NCBI GenBank assembly: GCA_002914805.1
Contig: JXTB01000249.1
Span: 432,497-496,496, forward strand
DNA: 64,000 nucleotides
Source: Parasponia andersonii
Taxonomy: Eukaryota > Streptophyta > Magnoliopsida > Rosales > Cannabaceae
Direction of reading: 5' to 3'
The notes below the pieces were generated by a model. It was not told the origin of the DNA. It ran no database searches and was given only the letters and a program-made list of their open reading frames with translations. The position numbers and the translations under genes were made by a program. This document shows, piece by piece, positions 35,637-47,410 of the stretch (the first letter of the stretch is position 1; each line of letters starts with the position of its first letter).

Positions 35637-36934
35637 TTACCACCGCAGTAGGGGCCCTTTTGGATTCGCCCCTTGAAGAATCTCCCTCATCTGTATGTAA
35701 GGTTTTAGCATACTAACATGGAAGACAGGGAAAATCTTTAACTTGGTAGGGAGTTGAAGCTTATAGGAGACCTTACCTACACGCTTGAGTACCAGAAATT
35801 GACCTTTGTATTTGCGCACCAACCATTTATGCACCTTCCTTAAAGTTTTGAATTATTGGGGCAACAACTTGACAAGGACTAAATCTCCCTCTTGATACTT
35901 AACGTGCCTCCTTTTTTTGTCGGTCCACTTTTTTATTCTTTCAGAAGCTTTGTTCAAGTAGGCCATAGCCAACTCCGCTTGTTCATGCTATGCCTTAGCA
36001 AACTTGAATACTGTAAGACTCTTCCTACCGTAACTTGTCGCTAAGGCATATGGGGTCATAGGTTGTTGACCCATGGCTATCTCGAATGAACTCTTGCCCG
36101 TAAACTCACTCCTCTGAGGTTAAAGAAAAATTAGGCTGCATCAAGTAGTTTTGCCCAATCTTTTTGATTAGTACTCACAAAGTGCCTCAAGTATAACTCC
36201 AGCAAGATATTTACCCTTTCTGTCTGGCCATCACTTTGGGGGTGAAAGCTAGTAGAAAAGTTTAAGTCTGAACCCATCAACTTGAACAATTCTGTCCAAA
36301 ACCTTCCAGTGAATCGAGGATCACGATTACTTATGATGTTTGATGGGACTCTCCAAAGCTTCACGACATGCTTCATAAAGGGCGGTGCAGTCTTATCGGC
36401 AGGACAATCAGGTGAAGCAGGTATAAAAGTGGCATACTTGCTGAAGCAATCAACCACCACTATAATGCTGCCAAATCCCTCTGACTTAGGCAGGCTAGTG
36501 ATAAAATCTATAGAAACACTCTCCCACAGCTTCTCAGGAATGGGGAGAGGTTCCAATAATCAAACCGGTGATTGTTGTTCCACCTTGTCTTGTTGGCACA
36601 CAAGACAAGTTTGTACATAGGCCTCGACGTTATCCTTCAATTGAGGCCAGTAGTAGATAAATTTGTTAAGAGCAAGAGTACGTTTCTGACCTGGGTGACC
36701 AGTCCACAAGGAATCGTGACACTCTTTGATAAGTTTTTTTCTTAAGTTACTCCACTTAGGTACATAGAATCGATTACCTTTGGTATAGAAAAGTCCATTA
36801 CTCAGCCAAAAACGTCTCGTCTTTCCTTCCGTTACTAAGAGCAGCAGGCTCTTTGCAAGAACATCGTGTTCCAATTCTTTCTTAATTTTCTCTATTAAGG
36901 TACTATCAGGCCTGCTTAAGGTAGCCAGCTCCAC
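35637..36934 (-). pseudogene. Chromovirus integrase region with chromodomain-like tail
   Basis: The zinc-binding part reads CHDSLWTGHPGQKRTLA and CLVCQQDK. The catalytic core is seen around SIDFITSLPKSEG and FHPQSDGQTERVN. The C-terminal part, with FPVFHVSMLKPYI, is the usual lead-in to a chromodomain. Fossil; broken. Confidence 0.8.
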
Positions 36935-37199
36935 CTTTCTACTTAGGGCATCTTACCATATTGGCTTTTTCAAGCTTGTATTCAAGCTTGTAATCAAATT
37001 TTGCCAAGAAGTCTTGCTATCGAGCTTGCTTGGGACTCAAATTTTTCTGAGTTTGAAAGTAGCTTATGGCTACGTTGTCAGTCATGATCGTGAAGGGAAT
37101 ACCTAACAAGTAGTGTCGCCACACCCTTAGGCAATGGATGACAGCAGTCATCTCTTTTTCTTGTACTGTGTAGCGTCTCTCGGTGTCATTGAGTTTGCG

Positions 37200-38043
37200 G
37201 CTTTCATAAGTAATTGGACGCCCTTCTTACATTAGTACTCCACTAATAGCAAAGTCAGAGGCATCCGTATGTAGCTCATATGGTTTTGAGTGATTGGGTA
37301 AGCTGAGAACCAGCTCTTCGGTCATCGCCTTCTTCAAGTCTTCGAATGAAACTTGACACTCAAGTGTCCATTCCCAAGACTTGTTCTTCTTGAGTAGGTT
37401 AGTAAGTGGTGTTGCTCTTGCTGAGTAGGACTTGATGAACTGCCTATAATAATTCACAAGTCTGAGGAAGGATCTCAACTCTGGCACTTTAGTAGGGGGT
37501 TCCCATTCTTAGATGGCTTGCACCTTAGCTTCATCCATTATTAGTTTCCCATCCTTTATCTTATGCCCTAGGAACATCACTTCCTCTTGAAGGAGCACTT
37601 CTCCTTCTTGATGAATAGTTAGTTTTCCCTCAAGACTTCGAACACCTTCCTCAAATGTTCTAGGTGCTCTTCCATGATCTTGCATAGATGACTATATCAT
37701 CAAGATAGAATACCACAAACTGAACGAGATAGGGATGAAATAACTTATTCATGAGGGTATAAAAAGTAGCAGGTACATTGGTAAGATCAAATGATATGAC
37801 TAAGAACTCATAAGTACCATACCTTGTCACGCACATGGTCTTAGGCTCATCTCCTGCTGCTATGCGCACTTGGTAGTACCCCGAGCGTAGATCAAGCTTT
37901 GAGAAGTATCTAGCGTTCCCAAGTTGATCGAACAAGTCAGCAATAAGTGGAATGTGATACTTGTTCTTCACCGTCACCTTGTTAAGAGCCCGGTAATCAA
38001 TGCATATCCTTAGTGAGCCATCTTTCTTTTTTTGGAATAACAC
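37200..38043 (-). pseudogene. Chromovirus reverse transcriptase and RNase H region
   Basis: Recognisable blocks are [32 protein letters not shown] and the catalytic FYLDDIVIY, followed by the RNase H start with LHTDASDFAISGVL. Fossil; broken. Confidence 0.85.
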
Positions 38044-38109
38044 CTAGGCATCGAAAGGAGCTTTGCAGTGCCTGATGAAACCCGTATCAAGCAACTCCTT
38101 TAGTTGTTT

Positions 38110-38826
38110 CTAGGGTTCTGCTAACTCCGGAGGGGCTATTTGATAAGGACTCATCGCAAGTGGCCTCGTGCCTGGCTCAAGCTCGATTTCATGATCCACC
38201 TCCCTCCTAGGTGGAAGTTTCTTGGGCAGTGCGTCTGGCATCATATCTTGGAATTCATCCAAGATAGTTTGTACCTCCATGGGTAGGTTACCTTGAGGTT
38301 CCAACTCTTCATCATCGTGCTCCTTTAGGATGGAAAAGTGACTCTTCTCCTCTCTTTTTAAGCCCTTCTTGAATTGAAGTACAAAGAGTACTTTGTTTCC
38401 CGCTTTTGTAGACCGCTCCATTGGTACCACACAAGCCTTTTCACCATTCATGATGTACATTGAGTTGGCAAAAGAAACAAGGAATATCTGCACTGCATCA
38501 AGGAATTCTAAACCAAGCACTACCATGAAATTATCCATTGGTACTACTGATAAGTCGTCTTGGCCAACCCATACTCCTACGCTAGCCTTAACATCATGAG
38601 CAACCCCATGGATGGGGTGTGCTACTGAGTTCACTGCCTTGAGAGAGCCTCCTCCATTGGACACCGTCAAGCCCAACCACCTAGCTTTCTCAATAGAGAC
38701 GAAGTTGTGGGATGCACCCGTGTTTACCAAGGCTTTAATGGCTTTGCCATTGATTATTGTATCTACAAAAAGTAGGCCCTTAGCTTGTGACTTAGAGGCT
38801 GACCGCAAGACATTTAGGAGTTGCAA
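38110..38826 (-). pseudogene. Chromovirus aspartic protease region
   Basis: ALVNTGASHNFVS is the retropepsin-like active-site block. It is followed by the linker to RT, which ends in a DHEIELEPGT block common in plant Ty3/gypsy elements. Fossil. Confidence 0.8.
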
Positions 38827-38859
38827 GGAACCAATATGTGCACCACCATCTTCTCTATC

Positions 38860-40020
38860 ATCTCCTTTTTGGCTTGGCTCGGAGGCAATTAAAGCATTGA
38901 GAGCTTTCTTTTTAGGACACTCGCGTGCCCAATGTGGCCCATCGCAAAGAAAGCACTTGACTTTTAGCTTGGAGAAGTCACAGTCTTTCTTATCTTTTCC
39001 CTTGTATTTGTGCCTGTAGGAGGAACTATCTTTGTTCTATTTTTCTCATTTTGTTTACACTCCCCCACTTTTTGCTCCACCACCCTTCTTATCTTTGGCC
39101 TTAGAAGGGTCCTTGTTGGTAGAGTAATCAACAAGGCTCTCGGATACTGCAATAGCATTGGCCAAGTCCTGGACACCACGACACTTGAGCTCTAACTTGA
39201 CCTAGTTCTGAAGACCATCCATAAACAAGAATAGGGCATCTTTATCTGAAGTGTCAGGGACTTCGAGCAAGAGTGTGGTAAATTCTTTCACGTAGTCTCT
39301 AATACTACCAGATTATTTGAGGTGGTGAAGACGGCCTCTCACCTCCTCTTCGGCATTCTCGAGGAAGAATTGCCTTTTTAGCTTTCTTTTGAAATTATTA
39401 AAGATGACTATAGTGCACACCCCTTATTTTATCTCCCCATGTCTCTGCCTCCACCATAGCATGGCAGTATCAGTTAGATACAAAGCAGCATTACGAATTT
39501 TACTGGCATCGTCTGTCAAACTGGTGGCCTCAAAGTATTGTTCGAATCCTCATAGGAAGTTCTCAACTTCCCTAACATTGCGATTACCATTGAAGGTCTT
39601 TAGTTTAGGTACCTCAACCTTCCTTGCCTCAATAGTTATTGTGGTGGTCATCTCCGTAGCCACTGCTCGCTTGCACAAAGCAAGATCACTACCTATCTCA
39701 TCTCTAAGTAAGACATTACTAAGTTCTCTTTGGAATAGATCTCGTACCTTGGTAATCTTCGAATGAAGGGACTCAATCTCGTGCCTTAAGTCGGCCTTTA
39801 GCTTACCAAGCGCATCTTTGATGCCGTTGTAGATCTCCACATCCTCGGTCTCCAAACCGTCGCAACGGCCATCTAGATCGTCTACACGCTCGCCCAACAT
39901 GCCCAAGTTGGACTCTAGTCGGGATACTCTAGCCTCCAAGCTAGTCACCACATCTCTTGACTTGCTGCGGGTAGCACCCTTCTTCCCTTCATCACGCCCA
40001 CGTTCAGAAGCACTAACTTC
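38860..40020 (-). pseudogene. Chromovirus gag region
   Basis: The element-strand sequence has a coiled-coil-like opening (LEARVSRLESNLGMLGERVD). A capsid-like part follows (KLKTFNGNRNVREVENFL), and a zinc knuckle with CDGPHWARECPKK lies at about 38900-38950. Fossil; broken. Confidence 0.75.
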
Positions 40021-40088
40021 GACGGGTCAAGAGTTGTAGTCATAGTCTTCATTTAGACAATGGAACCACCAGGATATAACGAGCAAGC

Positions 40089-40104
40089 AAAGCTCTGATA
40101 CCAC
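40089..40104 (-). other. Primer-binding site for initiator tRNA-Met
   Basis: AGCTCTGATACCAC on the plus strand gives TGGTATCAGAGCT on the element strand. This is complementary to the 3' end of plant initiator tRNA-Met and lies two bases inside the 5' LTR. It fixes the element's orientation. Confidence 0.9.
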
Positions 40105-40106
40105 AC

Positions 40107-40750
40107 TGTCACAATCCTAGCCTTAAACTAGACAATTATGCAGTACTTAGTATGGTCCGTCGCACTAAGTCAACCTCTTAATACTCAACAAAGGGACTTA
40201 GAGTAAACTATTGAGACAAAGTGGTAAGGATGAGAGAGTTTAAGTGAATGAAAGCTTTGTATTACTCTTAGAATACTTAGAACTCTCACAAATATGACTT
40301 GTATCCAAATGAATCTAAGGGGGCAAGGCCTAAACTAACAAATGGTTAGGATCATGCCAAGTGGCATGATCTTACAAAGAGTCTAGATTATTCTCAACTA
40401 AAATTATAATATCTACAGGGATATTTACATAGAGAATTCTAGAACAAAGTATGGTCTAGATCCTTCTAAGAGGTTCACCCATCATCTTGGCTCTTCTAAG
40501 TCATTCTAGGAGCTTCTAGGACCGTCCAACCCATCTAGCACCATCCGGCCTTGTCTAGAGCCTTTTAGGACTTAATAGCATCAACTAGAATCTTATAACA
40601 TAGCCAAAACCTCTCTTGATCACTCTAGAAGTGTCCACCACGTTCTAAGGTCTTCCTCAATCTTTTTGGGTGAGCAGTATATATAGAGAACTTTAGAGCC
40701 ATGAACAACAACATTTGAATTTTTGAGAGCCAAATGAGTGAGACATAATA
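40107..40750 (-). repeat. 5' LTR of the chromovirus
   Basis: Begins TGTCACAATCCTAGCC and ends GAGACATAATA. It is a direct copy of 34766-35421, differing by scattered substitutions and small length changes. Confidence 0.9.
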
Positions 40751-41214
40751 CTATGCCTTATAAATTAACTGAAAACTCATTGTCCTTGAAACCAAAAAAA
40801 TGAAGGGAAAAAAAGTTTCTAATATGATGGTAAATATTATATTGAATAGACGTACCACTCGAATAAGAACTATTTTTAAAGTAATATATGCAGCGTTCAC
40901 ATTCATTTATTATTAATTGTTAAGATTCACGAAACAACATACAGAATCTCCAATAATATTTTTTTATTTAAAAAGTATTCTTTTAAGAGATTGGCCATCT
41001 CAAAAGCAAATAAAAAAGGTAAAGCAAAATCTTCTCTATACTCGTATTCATTCTTATTCTCCAGGGAAAACAAAATCTTTGATTTAATATTTGGATATAG
41101 CTGGGATTTTGTGGAGTTAGAGCAACAACTCCTCAATTGAACTTGACATGTAATATTTGGATAGCCGGAATTTTGTGGAGTTAGAGCAGCAACTTCTCAA
41201 TTATTCTTAATATA
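40751..41214. other. Spacer between two LTR elements with a small duplication
   Basis: AT-rich DNA with no gene. A tandem duplication of about 50 bases containing ATTTTGTGGAGTTAGAGCA occurs at about 41087-41138 and 41152-41201, with a period of about 65. Confidence 0.6.
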
Positions 41215-41883
41215 TGTATTTTGGGGTATCACAAAATTTTATAATTAGCTATTAACTGAAAATATTAAGTCACAAATAATTTGATAATTATATAATATAA
41301 GATCAATTAAGAAAACATGATATGTTAATGAAAAAAATTTTGACACGTAAGTATCAATTTTTTATTAGAAAGTTACTAAAATTATGATACCACGTGTCAC
41401 CATGCCACTATGCCATTTGTCTTATTATCATTGGACTCTTTTACGTATAGGTGTCAAGTTCTACTTGTGACACAGCCACTTGTCAAAAGCCTGACATTCA
41501 ATTTGTATGCTAAAGACACCTATTATGCTTAGCTGTCAAATTACGATGAGCTTGTGAGCTTAACTTCACCTCCTCACCGTTTGCAACACCTATATATATA
41601 GTCATATGTCCCTTTTGTATGAAATAACAAGTAGCAGCCATTCTCCCTCTTGCTTTATTCATACTATTCACATTTCTGAAAACCATTTCTCTCTTTTGGT
41701 TTAGTACAGATCCACCATCACTCACTTATTTGTCCTTTTGTTCACAGACTCCTAATATCCCATCATTTGCATGTTGTCCAAATATATATAATCCATATAC
41801 ATATATTCCTATACTCTCGTGCATATATGCGATTTCTAAAATTTCAATTTTACCATATATACCTTACGTACAATTTCCTTCGC

Positions 41884-41919
<36 letters not shown>

Positions 41920-42758
41920 TTGCCAATCCAATAGGTATTTTTTTTTTACCTATAGATAGATATTTTTTTTTTAGCTGTTAGATCACCATCTAATAGTGAT
42001 CCAATGGATATAATAAAATACATAAAAAGAAGTGCATCATTAATGCTCTTTCTCTCTCTTACTTTTTACAATAAAAAAATATGCATGCTAAATTTTCATT
42101 GGCCAAATTGATACTTATGCATAGGTTAAAAAAAAAATACCTACTGGATTGGTGCATATATATATATATATTATATAAATCTACATATTATTATTATTAT
42201 TATTATGTAAGTTTGAGGAAGATTAAGCTACTCACTTATTATTCCTTTTGCTCTAAATATATGTAGGGCGCTAATAATATATATTGTACTAATATTTAAA
42301 TTTTGTACTTTAAATATTATAGATCCTTGATTTTGAGTTGTTTAACAAGCTGAGTGGTAGTGAATACGACCCTTATTTGTAACCGTTCATGTAAAATTTA
42401 GTATTTTATATTCTTGTTATTTATTTTCAGTATTACTTATTTATATTTATGATTGAATGGTTAGAATCATCTATGTGAGAAAATTAACCATCTTTTTATT
42501 TGTTTTTTACTATAAGACTGGAATCATCTATGTTAAAAATACTGATTATTTAACACGTGGTGATGGTCATTGAAATTACCCATGTCTGTTTACTAATAGG
42601 TTAAGTTGTTAAAGATGCAATAATTTTCTGATACGTGGAATTGTATTGCTACAATTTTCCACGTCATTTTCGCCATTTTCTACTATTATCTTGCTTATTA
42701 TTAATTAAGTGTTCTTACAATTAATTAATTTTCTCCTAATCATATTACAAAAAAGGCA
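41215..42758 (+). repeat. Left (5') LTR of the LARD-like element
   Basis: Shared landmarks with the right LTR, in the same order, include AAAATTTTATAATTAG and CTACTTGTGACACAG. They continue with TCACCGTTTGCAACA, GCCATTCTCCCTCTTGC and ATTTGCATGTTGT. The last ones are CTACATATTATTATT and TTACAAAAAAGGCA. It contains MITE copy C at 41918-42156; the matching point of the right LTR has none. Confidence 0.7.
41918..42156 (+). repeat. (TA)n-associated MITE, copy C (full length)
   Basis: The ends are GGTTGCCAATCCAATAGGTA on the left and TACCTACTGGATTGGTGCA on the right, inverted copies. (TA)n tracts abut both sides (about 41888-41917 and 42156-42170). The 239 bp core has TGCATGCTAAATTTTCATTGG and no coding capacity. 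In the other LTR the same spot is an uninterrupted TA tract flanked by a CACACA stretch and TTATATAAATCTACAT. Confidence 0.85.
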
Positions 42759-42899
42759 CCTCTCGAATATTAAAGGCGACTTCACTAGGAGTAGACAAGT
42801 AAAACTAGATTTCTTTAGTATTTTCAAAATCTCTCCACTCTGTCCGTTCATTTATCTTAAAAAAAAAAATCCATCTCTAGACTCAGCCAAATTCTCTTT

Positions 42900-44480
42900 T
42901 AAAAAAAAGATTGCTACGAAAATGACTGAAGAACATTATTTACCAAGCAATGAAATATCAAGTCACCAGGAGGAGATGCGTACTCAGATGAAAAGCACAT
43001 TAGAAAGTTTGATGAAATCTTAGGAGCTGGTGATGCAAAAATTAGATGAGATAGAAAAAAAAAAAAAAACAACAGGGACTATTGCTCCTATCCCTTATTG
43101 TAAAATAACAATTCACTAATGTTAGACAATTGAAATCCTACTATGCCTGCAATACTAAAAAACCCTGCCAATCTCACAACTTTAGTTGGAACAAATAACA
43201 GAAATTCCTACAATTTCATTACTAAAGAATAACTACAAGATGTGCTCAAAATAGAGGCAGAAAAAACTAGTAAAATTATAGTAACAGTAGATTTCCAACC
43301 TCTTTATCCTGCATATATTTTGTCCAAGTTATATCTGAAGGATTACTCTAATCTTCATTTCAAGAAATTTGATGGAAAGAAAGGCAATACTAATGAGTAC
43401 ATGGTTGGTTTCATAGATAACTCGGATAGAGAACATTGAGGCTAAGAAAATTTTCAAAATCTCTCACAAATTGAGCATATTCATGGTTTGCCAATTTACC
43501 AGCAGGCAATCTCCCTATATGAGATGAATGAGTCGCAATATTTTACTCCAAATTCCTTATAGTAGAGCGTAAGTTAGATCTGTCTAATCTTTCTAGCATA
43601 ACACAAAAAGAAAGTGAATCGTGCATAACTTACGTGAATAGATTCAAGGAAAAGACTTTAGACTACAAAGAAATCATCTCAGAGAACGAATTCATTCAGA
43701 TGTGTATCAAAAACACACGAGCTAGATACAAAATTAACACTCAGAATCATGTCATTCTGAATTTTGCCGAACTAATGTTCAAAGTAAGCAATATTGAAGA
43801 AACAACAATGGAATTGTACAAATCTTTTGAAAGATATGGTGCTGAAAGTCGGTGTAAGCCATCCTTTTTTAAGCAAAAAGAAGAGGTCACTTTGGTTGAA
43901 AAAGTGTGTCAAGACAAAAGAAATCGACCAACCCTTCCCGAGATACCTCTAACTCAAAATCAAATCATTTCAATCATAAGAGCATGGATAAAAGACGAGA
44001 TATTATGGCCTCAACTGGTCTAAACTCTGCCTACACCAGAAGAAATGAGGAATCACATATTCAAGTAGGTCATGCTACATTTGATTATTATACAGTACGA
44101 AAAACCTACCATGAAAAAGCTCAAAGAGGCAAAATATTTTCAAGCGAAAAGGAGAGGTCACTTTGGTTAAAAAAGTGTGTCAAGACACAAGAAATCGACC
44201 AACCCCTCCCGAGACCTCTAACTCAAAATCAAATCATTTCACTCGTATGAGCATAGGTAGAAGACAAGATATTATGGCCTCGACGGGTCCAAACTCCACC
44301 TACACCAGAAGAATGAGGAATCTTAAATTCTATTTGTTTCACAAAAAAATAGGTTATACTACATCTGACTGTTATACAATACGGAAAACCTACCATGAAA
44401 AAGCTCAACGAAATGAAATTTTATTAGGACAACAACAACAAAGAGCTGAAAATAATCCATTTCCTAACTATAGAAGAGGT
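42900..44480 (+). pseudogene. gag-like traces of the LARD-like element
   Basis: Readable gag-like stretches include a capsid-like start (LHFKKFDGKKGNTNEYM), an RFKEKTLDYKEII block and GHATFDYYTVRKTYHEKAQ. The last resembles the zinc-knuckle end of plant Ty3/gypsy gag. No protease, reverse transcriptase or integrase was recognised. Fossil; broken. Confidence 0.6.
43883..44420 (+). repeat. 270 bp tandem duplication inside the gag-like part
   Basis: A unit starting GAGGTCACTTTGGTT occurs at 43883 and 44153. Each copy runs through AAGTGTGTCAAGAC and CTAACTCAAAATCAAATCAT to the CTACCATGAAAAAGCTCAA end. The copies differ by scattered substitutions, so the duplication is old. Confidence 0.85.
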
Positions 44481-44844
44481 TAAATAAATGTCTATGCCTC
44501 TATTAAGATAACTGGTGGAGAAAGCTAATAAACAACTATTAAGAAATCCAAAATTACCGTGGAATAATCTATTAAAGTCTCAAGTTTTGTAATGAGATAA
44601 TATGAACCATTTTCAATAATTCACTGTGGTTTAGGCCCAAGTAAGTTTTCGATACTGGCCATAATAACTTTACAAACATATCCTTTATTGGGGACTGTTA
44701 GTTGTAAAATATTTAAGTTACAATAAATGGTTAGTTTCTATTTTTCTATACTTCTATCATATGGTACATGCAATTCATAAGCTTTAGTATTATAATATTT
44801 AATTGAGGTTGCATGAAATTGCAATCATTTTCTGACAACTTATA

Positions 44845-45145
44845 CAGTCATACAAAATGCTATGGCAATCAATAAGGTGATCGAACTAAAGTAAGATTAT
44901 GCAAAATGCTAAGGCTATAGATAATGTGACCTAGCTAGAGGAGGATCATGCAATATGCCATCAAAGCTAATCGACAATATGACTTAGTCAAAAGTAAAAT
45001 CACGCGAAATACCAAAAACTATCGACAAAATGACCTAACTGGAATAAGAATCACGCAAAATGCTAAAGTTATCGAGAAAATGACTTGACTAAAACAGAAT
45101 CATGCGAGATACTAAATATCTCAAGGTTATCGATAAGATGATTAA
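44845..45145 (+). repeat. Degenerate minisatellite, about five units of 49-58 bp
   Basis: Units share an ATGACCTAACTxGAAxAxGA opening, then ATCAYGCAAAATGCTAAAG and CTATCGAYAA. They lie in the non-coding 3' part of the LARD-like element, between the gag traces and the right LTR. Confidence 0.7.
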
Positions 45146-46519
45146 TTTCAAAATAATATCAAAGATATTATATTCGTAGATTGTGTCCAATTAATTATTA
45201 TGAAAACTCCCTCGTTAAATATTATATCTTGATATATAGCTAGTTTATTAATTATTATCTATACCAATAAATATTGGAGACTAATTGAAACTCTTATTAG
45301 TTTCTATTTTTCTTCTTCTTATCCCTAATAATTATTTTTATTTTCTCTTATATCTAAATGTGAAGTTTTGGTTTTTATATTGGACTAATCTCTCAATTTG
45401 CTAGCCAATTTCCTCCTCATAATTTATTGACATGAGATGCTCACAACAATTTAGAAGCAATAAACATTCTTCAGAAGAGCTACTCTCAATGACATCAGAT
45501 GCCATTGCAAAGAACTTCTCTATTGGTAAGTAAGTTGAATTTAATGATTGAAGCTTCACATAAATTATTCTCAACAATACTCAAGCTCATCGCCAAAGTG
45601 TTGCTCACATGCAACGTACTCTTTTTCTATCCTAAAGATTTTTCTCATTGAGTTTTGGTCTACTAAGGTTTAAATAAGGCGTTGTTTAGGTTGGGCCAAT
45701 CTAATAAAAATGTTTCAGTATGACTATCTGAATCCTAACTAGAGCAAGCAATCTATTATCCTGAGTTTATACAAAATTTCTATCAATTTTGAATTAGAAG
45801 AATATTAGATTATTTTATAGGTGGGTACCAACCTAGATGAGATGTATCTATATAGTAATGGTGCTTCATCTTTTCCTAAAAGTTTATCTATAAGTAGAAA
45901 TTCTCTCTCCATACATTCGATACTTCTAAGGCATATCGAAGATCATGTTGAGAAAATTTACATTAACGAGCTCCAATGAATATTTACACTCATTGTAGCT
46001 CAAAGGACTTAATGTTTTGGAGTGTGATAAAATTTTATAATTAGTCATTAATTAAAAATATTAAGTTACAAATAATATGATAATTATATAATATATGGTC
46101 AATTAAAAAAATATGACATGCTACAGCTACATTAGACAAGAAAAAGGCTTTAACATTTTAAGGCAAGTGTCAATTTCTTATTTAAAAGTTACCAAAATTA
46201 TGATGTCACATGTCATCATGCCATTTGTCATATTACCATGGGACTTTTTTACATATAAGTGTCATGCTCTACTTGTGACACAGTATAAGCCACTTGTTAA
46301 AAGCCTAACATTCAATTTGTATCTAAAGACACTTATTATGCTTAGGTGTAAAATTATGATGAGATTGTGAGCTCAACTTCACCTCTTCACCGTTTGCAAC
46401 ATCTATATATAAATATATATATATATAGAGGACCTATTATGCTTAGTGTAAAATTATGATGAGATTATGAGCTCAACTTCACCTCTTCACCGTTTGCAAC
46501 ATCTATATATATATATAGA

Positions 46520-46683
46520 GGTTACCAATCCAATAGGTATTTTTTTTATTTAATAGCTATAATGAAGTGCATGAAAAGACGTGTATTATTAATGCTCTTT
46601 TTCTTTTTTATTTTTTATAATAAAAAAATATACATACTAAATTTTCATTGGACAAATTGATACCTATGCATAAATAAAAAAAT
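46520..46683 (+). repeat. (TA)n-associated MITE, copy D (shortened)
   Basis: GGTTACCAATCCAATAGGTA follows a TA tract. The core keeps ACTAAATTTTCATTGGACAA and ATTGATACCTATGCATAA, then runs into (TA)n at 46682-46698. Part of the core and the right terminal repeat are missing compared with copy C. The matching spot of the left LTR is a plain CTATATATATAG tract followed by TCATATGTCC. Confidence 0.75.
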
Positions 46684-46916
46684 ATATATATATATATACG
46701 GACATATGTCACTTTTGTATGAAATAACAAGCAAGAGCCATTCTCCCTCTTGCTTTATTCATATTATTCACAATTCTGAAAACTATTTCGCCCTTTTTAC
46801 AGATCCACCATCACTCACTTATTTGTCCTTTTGTTCACAAACTCCTAATGTCCCATCATTTGCATGTTGTTCAATCCGAGGCTCATATCCATCTTCCTAT
46901 ATCAAAAATATATATT

Positions 46917-47410
46917 CCATATACATATATTCCTATACTCTCGTGCATATATCCGATTTCTAAAATTTCAATTTTACCATATATATCTTACATCTAATTT
47001 CTTTCACACACACACACACTATATATATATATATTATATAAATCTACATATTATTATTATTATTATTACAATTATTATTTTATAAATTTGGAAAATACTG
47101 AGCTGCTCACACATTATTCTTCTTGTTCTAAATATTGCTAGTAATATATATTGTATTAACCTTTATTCCATATACATATATTCCTATACTCTCGTGCATA
47201 TATCCGATTTCTAAAATTTCAATTTTACCATATATATCTTACGTCTAATTTCTTTCACACACACACTATATATATATATATATATTATATAAATCTACAT
47301 ATTATTATTATTATTATTACAATTATTATTTTATAAATTTGGAAAATACTGAGCTACTCACCCATTATTCTTCTTGTTCTAAATATTTGCATGGTGCTAG
47401 TAATATATAT
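46917..47410 (+). repeat. 251 bp tandem duplication in the right LTR
   Basis: CCATATACATATATTCCTAT starts units at 46917 and 47168. Each runs through a CACACA tract, a TA tract and CTACATATTATTATTATT. The copies are almost identical, so this arose well after the element inserted. Confidence 0.85.

Larger units (their letters stand above)
34766..40750 (-). mobile_element. Ty3/gypsy chromovirus LTR retrotransposon (fossil)
   Basis: An element of about 6 kb lies on the minus strand. Its LTRs are at 34766-35421 (3') and 40107-40750 (5'). A primer site for initiator tRNA-Met (TGGTATCAGAGC on the minus strand) sits just inside the 5' LTR, and a G-rich polypurine tract (35422-35431) just inside the 3' LTR. 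Parts in order are gag with a zinc knuckle, protease, reverse transcriptase, RNase H, integrase and a chromodomain-like tail. The RT style recalls the Galadriel/Reina side of the chromoviruses, uncertainly. It is broken, with several breaks spread over the coding region. The LTRs are about nine-tenths identical by eye, suggesting an insertion a few million years old. Flanks are CTATGCCTAT on the left and CTATGCCTTA on the right. Confidence 0.9.
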
